In this document: positions 57,196 through 64,000 of the stretch, one piece after another
Position numbering within the stretch: position 1 is the stretch's first letter
Layout: every line of letters begins with the position of its first letter
DNA from: Megalonaias nervosa
Taxonomy: Eukaryota > Mollusca > Bivalvia > Unionida > Unionidae
NCBI GenBank assembly: GCA_016617855.1
Contig: JAECUM010004323.1
Coordinates: 1 to 64,000 of the forward strand
DNA length: 64,000 bases
Direction of reading: 5' to 3'
Notes under the pieces: generated by a model
Databases searched by the model: none
What the model was told of the DNA's origin: nothing
The model's input: the letters and a program-made list of their open reading frames with translations, nothing else
Made by a program: the position numbers and the translations under genes

Positions 57196-58067
57196 ATCTA
57201 CCTCTAAAGGTTTGGACTTCATTTTGCTGAACACCTTGCTAGCACCTTGTTGACAAACACTTTTTTGTCAAAAATATCAAAAACTTAAAATGTATCATAT
57301 GAACATAATTTAACTTGTCCAAGTCTTATCATTTTTGCTTAATGGTGCTACAAATATAGCCATGTTTTGTGGTTCTTTATTAATTCTGCTCCAAATTTTT
57401 GGCCAAAGTTTTGCATGTTTTGCTTAGTTTTGCAAATCACTGTTTAATTTTGCTAACAATTTATCTATGTTTAGTGGTACGTCTTAATGGTGCTAACAAT
57501 CTGGCTAATTTAGTGGTTTTGTGCAATCTTGCCAGCAAGGTAGCTTCTCAGGATGGATGGATGGATGGATGGATATGACCACACGCAGATTCCCCAACTG
57601 CAAGGGACATCAAAAATGTCACATTTCATTTTGTGAAATTTTAAACTCTAAATCCACAAAATAAGTATACTCATGAGCAATTTGCCAAACCAAGCATGAC
57701 ACAGCTACTACAGCCATAAGCAGTCTTCAATATCCATATGAAATCTGAATACACCCACTTGAGCAGAACCTAAAATCTCCATTACGGAGGTCAACGAGTA
57801 TAAGGTGTTTAAAATATCACAATGGTCTTAATTATACCTGATAGTAATTCTGATTTACACTAACTAATTTCTGATACACATTAAAGATTTCTAACGCTGA
57901 CTATAAATTTTGGATATTTCATACTTCAATGCTCAGCAATTATAAATTTCTAAGAATTCAAAAAATTAACCATTTTTTTCTTTGATGTTTATCTTAAACA
58001 GGTGTCCAGCAAAAAACATGCAGTTTTCAGAACCAGTTATTTATAGCGCAATAAACACTGAACTCTG

Positions 58068-58068
<1 letters not shown>
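57196..58068. other. Unique stretch with a (GGAT)n tract
   Basis: (GGAT)6 at 57551-57575. Several TTTGCTAACAAT-type phrases at 57340-57520 suggest a very degenerate repeat. No gene. Confidence 0.4.
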
Positions 58069-58116
<48 letters not shown>

Positions 58117-58131
58117 TACACACACACACAC
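58069..58131. repeat. (TA)n(CA)n compound microsatellite
   Basis: A TA run of about 34 bp followed by an imperfect CA run. Confidence 0.95.
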
Positions 58132-58373
58132 AAACTCACACTTAATGGAAATCTGCTTATAAATAGGAGATCATGAATGAACCCTTTTTCTTGATTTGAA
58201 TTTATATTTTCAACCTCCATCTTGAGGGCACCTGAAGACAACGACAACCTGATGATACTGTGCCCCTGGCTGCACTCTATAGAATTTTCTGTAATGTACT
58301 GGTGTTTGAGCCATGCATTTGAGAAATATCTCATTTAATATAAAGCAATCTATCTGTCAAACCTGTTATAAAT
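58132..58373. other. Unique stretch
   Basis: The minus strand shows a frame with FYRVQPGAQYHQVVVVFRCP, and a second frame is also open. No bounded exon, not recognised. Confidence 0.3.
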
Positions 58374-58546
58374 GTGACTGGATGTGAGGTGATGCCACAT
58401 ATGTATCTGTGGCATGATGCCCCAGTGCTAGATATCACTGTAAACTGCCAAACTGCAGACATCATAGTGATATGACTAGAAAATTGTTAAAGCTACATGA
58501 AAAAACCAAATCACACACACACACGCACGCACGCACACACGCATGC

Positions 58547-58577
<31 letters not shown>

Positions 58578-58580
58578 ATT
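58374..58580 (+). mobile_element. SINE family A, 3' half with long CA-rich tail
   Basis: It starts in GTGACTGGATGTGAGGTGAT and contains GGCATGATGCCCCAGTGCTA. It ends AAACCAAATCACACACACAC with CACG variants in the tail. The head is missing. Confidence 0.9.
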
Positions 58581-58767
58581 AAACTGAATACTCAGTACCA
58601 AAGTAACTTAGTTTCATTCTGTGAGCTTGGAAAACTAAAAACAACCAAAACCTCAAACCAAAATTTGAGTCCACTGTGAGTGTTTCAATACTGCAAAGCA
58701 GAATTGTAAGTACCATACAAAATACCATATTATTTCATATGCACATTACAACATTGAGCTAAAAATA

Positions 58768-58983
58768 TACCATTTATACTTGCTTATAAGTCAAGTCCAA
58801 CTGCAAACTGCACAGATCCAGATCTGCTGTCACATAATGCATGGCAGATCTGGTTCTGTGCAGTTTGCTAGGAGTAATCAGAACAAACAATACAGACCCT
58901 GATCTGCAATTGCATTATGCTACAACAAACCAGAATATTTGTTGTTTGCAGTTGACTCAACTCATAAGTCTGTATAAACAGTA
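58768..58983. mobile_element. Palindromic MITE (family P), best copy (216 bp)
   Basis: The outer arms are TACCATTTATACTTGCTTAT on the left and ACTCATAAGTCTGTATAAAC on the right, inverted. Next inwards, GTCCAACTGCAAACTGCACA faces TGTTTGCAGTTGACTCAAC. The left half is itself a hairpin (CTGCACAGATCCAGATCTGC against GCAGATCTGGTTCTGTGCAG), and the right half carries CAGACCCTGATCTGCAATTG. There is no coding capacity. No clear target duplication beyond TA could be read. Confidence 0.85.
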
Positions 58984-59102
58984 TGCTAAACACCTCAAAA
59001 AGGGTACAATTTGCACAAATCTTGGCACTATATGAATAAACAAAATACTCCACCAAGCAAGAATGACAAAAAATGTCCATATATAAATGTAACTTGTTAA
59101 AT

Positions 59103-59316
59103 TACCATATGTATTTGCTTAAAAATCAAGTACAAATGCAAACTGCACAGACCTATAGCTGTCATAGCATAATGCGCCATTAAATCTGGGTTAATGCACT
59201 GTGTCAGCAGTAATCAGCAGAACAAACAACACAGACCCTGATCTGCCAGCGCTTTCAGCACTTACGCGACTGCAGATTTCAGTCTATTGTTTTTAACAGT
59301 TGGACTTGACATATAC

Positions 59317-59318
<2 letters not shown>
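59103..59318. mobile_element. Palindromic MITE (family P), full-length copy
   Basis: It runs from TACCATATGTATTTGCTTAA to TGGACTTGACATATACCACTA with the same internal order as the 58768 copy. It lies only 120 bp from that copy in the same arrangement, and its right end abuts a (TA)n tract. Confidence 0.82.

Positions 59319-59384
<66 letters not shown>
59319..59384. repeat. (TA)n microsatellite
   Basis: A pure AT/TA tract of about 65 bp immediately following a family P end. Confidence 0.97.
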
Positions 59385-59387
<3 letters not shown>

Positions 59388-60062
59388 TATGGCATTTGTA
59401 CTTAAGAATAATTTATAGTTTTGGCATATCACTTTAAACAGTCTGAATGACTGCAATGCAACTGTACAGACATGAAAGTTTACTTAAACATTGAAACACA
59501 CATAATGGCAACATTTTATGTTATAAACATCAAAACTTTTATAAATCAAAACTTCCATTGACATCTGTACACTTTTTACAGATCAAAATAGCAACAAAAG
59601 CCACTTTCACACTATCTGACATCACAAGTTTTTGCCAAGATGTGTTTTTTTAGCAAGTATAAACCATAAACCTTGTTGAATACAGATCATAATGATGGAC
59701 TGTATTAGTCAGACAACTATGTATCATTTCCTTCGAATAGTTGGCAGGTTACAAAGTCAGGGTTAATCTTGAAAAGCTCATAAAAAATGAACTTGGCAAC
59801 CAGTGAATTTGAGATGAAGGAAAAGAAAAGTCTCGAATTACAAAAACAACATTTCAACTGAATGGCAGCCAGAAAGTTTTTGCTTTCTGTTCTTCAAATG
59901 ATTGTTATTTAAGATCCTTTTTTCTTCTTCATTTTGAACAACTTTATTACACAATGTGAGAAGATATTTTAACACATGAACTTTGTTTTCTATAAGCTGC
60001 TATAAATTTACAAAAGGTAGAAAATTGGGAATATGTGAGTATTTGTATTGTTAAACTTACAA
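59385..60062. other. Unique AT-rich stretch, nothing recognised
   Basis: No gene or element. Confidence 0.4.
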
Positions 60063-60785
60063 CTAGGTATGCACCATTTCAAAAACACACTAATTGATAT
60101 GCACCATTTCAAAAACACACTGATATGCAACATTTCAAAAACTCACTGATTGGTATGCACAATTTGAAGAACACCTAAGATTACACCATTAGAAAATACA
60201 TTTATAAGAAAGATTACACCATTTGAAGGACACATTTATAAGAACACACCATTTGAAGAACACATTTATAAGGATACACCATTTTAAGAATTCATAAGAT
60301 TACACACCATTTGAAGAATACATTTATAAGAATATACCATTTTAAGAACACGTATAAGAACACACCATTTGATGAACACATTTATAAGAATACACTATTT
60401 GAAGAACTCATTGATAAGAATACACCATTTGAAAAACACATTTATAGGAACATACCAATTACAGGAATACACCACTTATGGAAAACATTTACTGGAATAC
60501 TTAATTTCAAGAAAAAATTATTAAGAATACTCTATCTCAAGAACATATTGATAGGAAAGCACCATTTGATGAACACACTAATCATAAACACACTATCTGA
60601 AGAACATACAGATAGGAACACACCATTAAAGAACACATTTATAAAAAAATGCCATTTGAAGAACATTTTAAAAGGAATATATCAGTTTGAAGAACATACA
60701 GACAGGAATACACCATTTGATCAACATATTGATAGGAACACACCTTTTTGATAGGAACAAACCTTTTGAAAAACATACTGACCAA
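60063..60785. repeat. ~30-bp minisatellite, about 24 units
   Basis: The unit is AAGAACACACCATTTGAAGA then ACACATTTAT, with substantial divergence at the left end (GGTATGCACCATTTCAAAAACACAC forms). At 10 codons per unit the plus frame 60311-60751 reads as a 10-residue repeat (NTPFEKHIYR) without being a gene. Confidence 0.92.
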
Positions 60786-62024
60786 TGTACGTGTTTTGGA
60801 TCACCTGAGTTTTGACTTAAAGTGATGCATATGATATAGCCCTGTTAGGGTTCAACAAATTTTGTGCCTGGAACCTAAGGGCTACCACTATGGCATTCAG
60901 GTAGCACATGGACTACCATTTAGCATAAAAAAATAAAAACATAGTTATAACAATATTTAAAAAGCAGAACAATTTAACAACTCATTACAAGGAATCAGTT
61001 TGTAATTTTTAAATCTAACTGTTTAACACTAATGCATTTGGTCTGTGATCTTGAATTAAAGCAGGACTGCAAGAGAATTTTTTTTTCCTGATGGCACAAC
61101 AGGTTATCATCTGATTTTTAGTTTTGTCAGGCCCATAAGCTAACTATGCCCGACAGGTTAGTGTCAAATTATCCAACCCATATTATGCAAGCTACTGACA
61201 TTCCTATGATATTTATCAGGCACCAGCAACAAAGTAGGACAAAATATTTGTTTAGATTTTAGCATTTGTGGTGAAATTTTGTAATCCAGATCTCTTCCAT
61301 CTACAGTAATAGGAAATACTCATAATATTAGCAGTTAACATTTACCAGACTCAAAAAAACTGCAAAATGCCCGCAATATTTCATTTATCTACATATAACT
61401 CAACATGCAAGCTGTTGTGAAAACATGTGCAAGGTCATTCAAGGTCAAATATAAGGGTTTTAGCTTAAACTTACTTTAGAATCTTCAACACTTATAAATT
61501 CCATATCTATTATTGCTACAAAATTCTGTTGCATAATTTGCAAATTACCAGTTCTTAGTTAAAAGTTTTAACCTTACTCAAGTTGGAGCAAGTATTACTT
61601 TCCTCTGATTGAAGTACCCTTGGTACAATGAACTAGATATGGATAATATGTCTCAATGTTTGAGATTCTTGAAAGATTAAACCATAAAGCATGATTATAT
61701 TGAAATGACTAATGCAATTGCATATATCACACTTGTGCGCTGTTGAGTCACAGACTGGCATTTACACACTTTTCTGACTATTGTTTTGCTAAGTCACAAA
61801 GCAAAGTACATAAGAAACCTACTGAGTCAACATTTTCAACAACAGCTCTTGCAGAATAAACTGCTGTATACAGAGACAGTATAGGAGACATACTACTCTC
61901 ATATAATACATTTCTTTGAATAATCTTTTGTATTGATATTTACAACATGTCTCTCCTGATGTAAGGATGGAGCACAAAAACTCATTTTTTAATTGTAAAT
62001 TCTTTACCCTTATGACTGAATTTT
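60786..62024. other. Unique AT-rich stretch, no supported gene
   Basis: A minus-strand donor-like CTAAA/GTAAGT at 61467 follows a 10-codon open run (MEFISVEDSK). This is too short to call. Confidence 0.35.
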
Positions 62025-62041
62025 TTTAAAGCTATGTTAAA

Positions 62042-62113
<72 letters not shown>
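62025..62113 (+). mobile_element. Orphan SINE family A tail with (CA)34
   Basis: TTTTTTAAAGCTATGTTAAA then AATTACACACAC keeps only the last roughly 20 bp of the SINE before the CA tract (62045-62113). The plus frame 62034-62222 is Thr/His repeat noise. Confidence 0.75.
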
Positions 62114-62118
<5 letters not shown>

Positions 62119-62834
62119 GTATAATAGTGCTAAAATTTATTTATTTCATGTGCCATGGTATTTGTATAAGTTTTAGAAGAGAAGATATATTTGTGTTTAA
62201 ATTTTGTAAATTCTCTCCATAAATTTAATAATAGTATGTCTATGATAGACTAGTAGCTCTTTAGTCACTGTTAAATTCAGATGTTAAAATCCTGGGTGAA
62301 TACAGTATTATCAGCAACCACTCCAAGGCAATGGTGTCCAGTTACAGTGCTAGCTGAGAAATTGAAACAAAGAAGCCAGTAGGACAGTTGGATTATGTGT
62401 TTGTGTAGCTAATTAAAATCAATTGTAGCAAGTTTGCCTTAATACTTAAACACTAAAATCAGTAACTAGTTGTAGGGAAATTTTAATCTCTTTTACTAGG
62501 TATAAAGTGCTTAAAATAGAGTTGGGTAGTTATAGTTTAATTTTGAATTAATTTGCTGATAAGTATAAAGTTTACAAGTAATTTCCTACTTAATATTATA
62601 TTTTTGAAAATTCTAACATACAGTATCAGTGGGAAAAGAGTGTGTATGGAGAGTAGATATATGACTTTACTTTGGATTACATAATTTAGATTTTGTGCAT
62701 TTTGATATGTAGATTAGAGTTAGATAAAGGGTCTGCATCTAACACAATCAGACCAGAAGTTTAGTTTAGAAAAGGTCTTCAGGGAATGCTTTCTAGTGAA
62801 GTCTGCTAGAATTGTTTTTAAGCCAGGTCAAACA
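62114..62834. other. Unique AT-rich stretch, nothing recognised
   Basis: No gene, array or element. Confidence 0.4.
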
Positions 62835-63292
62835 TAGTGCAAGGGAGTTGAGTGTGTGCTGGGTCCAATCCCACTCAAGGAAAACCCCTAGCTAGTGCTG
62901 TGGCGGAGTGGGATGAGGGTGCATGGTTAAACATGCTGCATGGGCGGACTGGAGACCCATTTTTATGGATGAAGAAAGATGGTCCGGTAATACCTGCATG
63001 CCAATGAGTCTCCTCTTATACTAAGGAGAGTGCTGATGAGGTTAGAGGTTTCGCACTTTCCCTTCAGCATTCAAGTAAATTACACTAGTTATGATAGGTC
63101 GTTTGGGACTTAATTGTCACACAACCTTTCGGCAAATTTATCATCTCTTTTTGAGAGCATAAATGCCTGGCTCTTATTCCTTCCCCCAGGATAAATTTAT
63201 CAGGTCGCCGTGCGATCATAAACTAGTGGTACATGCCCGTATGGGCGAACACAACTTTAATTCAATAGTCTCTCTCTCTAGTGCAAGGGAGT
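62835..63292 (+). mobile_element. 430-bp SINE-like retroposon with 14-bp TSDs
   Basis: The body at 62849-63278 is flanked by identical TAGTGCAAGGGAGT copies (62835-62848 and 63279-63292). Near its start is a B-box-like GGGTCCAATCCCA, as if the tRNA part were truncated. The 3' end is (TC)n. The inside is distinctly GC-richer than the flanks, with blocks such as GCATGGGCGGACTGGAGACC and TTATCAGGTCGCCGTGCGAT. There is no coding frame. Family not identified, and no second copy in the window. Confidence 0.9.
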
Positions 63293-64000
63293 CAGCATGA
63301 AGAACTAGAGGTATCAGAGTTACATTAAAAGGTAGAAAAGAAAAACCCTCTTGCTTGTGACTAATTCGCCATAGCGCAGTTCCATCAAAGAGGCACTAAT
63401 TATATTCTGGTTTTAGTTGTCTCAATCTACATCTAAATCCCTACACAAACTTAAAAAAGAATTTGAGACAATCTTTACTGCCTGTAATAAACTTGGAAGA
63501 AAATTGCCAATGTGCAAAACTTGCAAATTTCTTGGTAATGCTGTCCAATAGATGCAACTGAATTGATTAATCCTTTTATTTCTGCATCTTTACTCTTCCA
63601 GAAGTTAAGTAGAAAATAAATACATTTTGTTTACATTCTCTTACACTCATAAGTCTGGACATTCCGTGGAACTTAAGAACCATTATTTGCATTAAAATAA
63701 CCATTCAGACTGTACACTTCAACAGTAATGGATGGCTTATTCTGCAAGTCACATATTCTAGGAGGAAAAGAAAACCTTTGGAAGATGAAGCAGTCAGGAT
63801 AATTAAACTAGGTCACTGTACAATAATTTTAGTGCTGAATTTCAGCAATTTGATGGCAACAAGTTGTACTGGAAAAGCCTGGAAAGCCAATTTTAAATGT
63901 TGACATAATGACTTACAAATTCATGAAAATACATTTTGTCTATCTCCAACCTACATGCATATCACTGAATTTATTATAAACATAAAAAATATGAGTGAAA
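63293..64000. other. Unique stretch to the window end
   Basis: No gene, array or recognised element. Confidence 0.4.

Noticed and set aside
62849..63278. 5S rRNA similarity in the retroposon (TGGTTA...GGAGACC)
   Set aside because: The match is short and gapped, with the wrong spacing for the 5S internal promoter.

Overview
The window is AT-rich, repeat-dense, non-coding DNA from an animal nuclear genome. Three things point to a eukaryote: no compact gene array, an exon with consensus splice sites and an intron-type polypyrimidine tract, and abundant tRNA-derived SINEs, MITEs and minisatellites. A mollusc is my best guess, from memory of similar 'GACCTTGACC'-rich dispersed repeats and SINE styles in mollusc genomes. 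The sequence alone does not prove this.

The one coding element I would defend is a 90-bp internal exon on the minus strand (36942-37031). It encodes the end of a CSPG-type repeat of the kind found in FRAS1/FREM/CSPG4 extracellular matrix proteins, so most of the window is probably intron of that gene, or intron plus intergenic DNA. Weaker coding candidates are a 114-codon open frame at 15361-15705 (+), a 65-bp exon-like segment at 46546-46610 (+), a 48-codon frame just upstream of it, and a 49-bp exon-like segment at 30844-30892 (+). None of these four is recognised.

Layout: 0.2-1.8 kb holds three adjacent minisatellites. 1.8-8.3 kb holds a SINE, two copies of a palindromic MITE and dispersed repeats. 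8.3-10.7 kb holds two related minisatellites (46 and 44 bp). 10.7-13.3 kb is a low-repeat island carrying an internally deleted hAT transposon with perfect target-site duplications. 16-27 kb holds blocks of a degenerate 140-155-bp repeat family. 30.35-30.61 kb is a tRNA-Leu/Ser-derived SINE with perfect target-site duplications. 32.4-35.5 kb holds three tandem arrays. 36.9 kb holds the exon. 40.4-42.2 kb holds a decayed hAT-related gene with a nested hAT-like MITE. 42.3-50.8 kb is a dense mix of minisatellites and copies of one (CA)n-tailed SINE, one of which interrupts a 27-bp array. 51-58 kb holds more dispersed repeats and SINEs. 58.7-59.4 kb holds two of the most complete palindromic MITEs. 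60-60.8 kb is a 30-bp array. 62.8-63.3 kb is a 430-bp retroposon with 14-bp duplications.

Most long open frames here are artefacts of tandem arrays whose unit length is a multiple of three (27, 30, 39, 42, 60 bp). I saw no rRNA gene, functional tRNA gene, CRISPR array, operon or bacterial feature.
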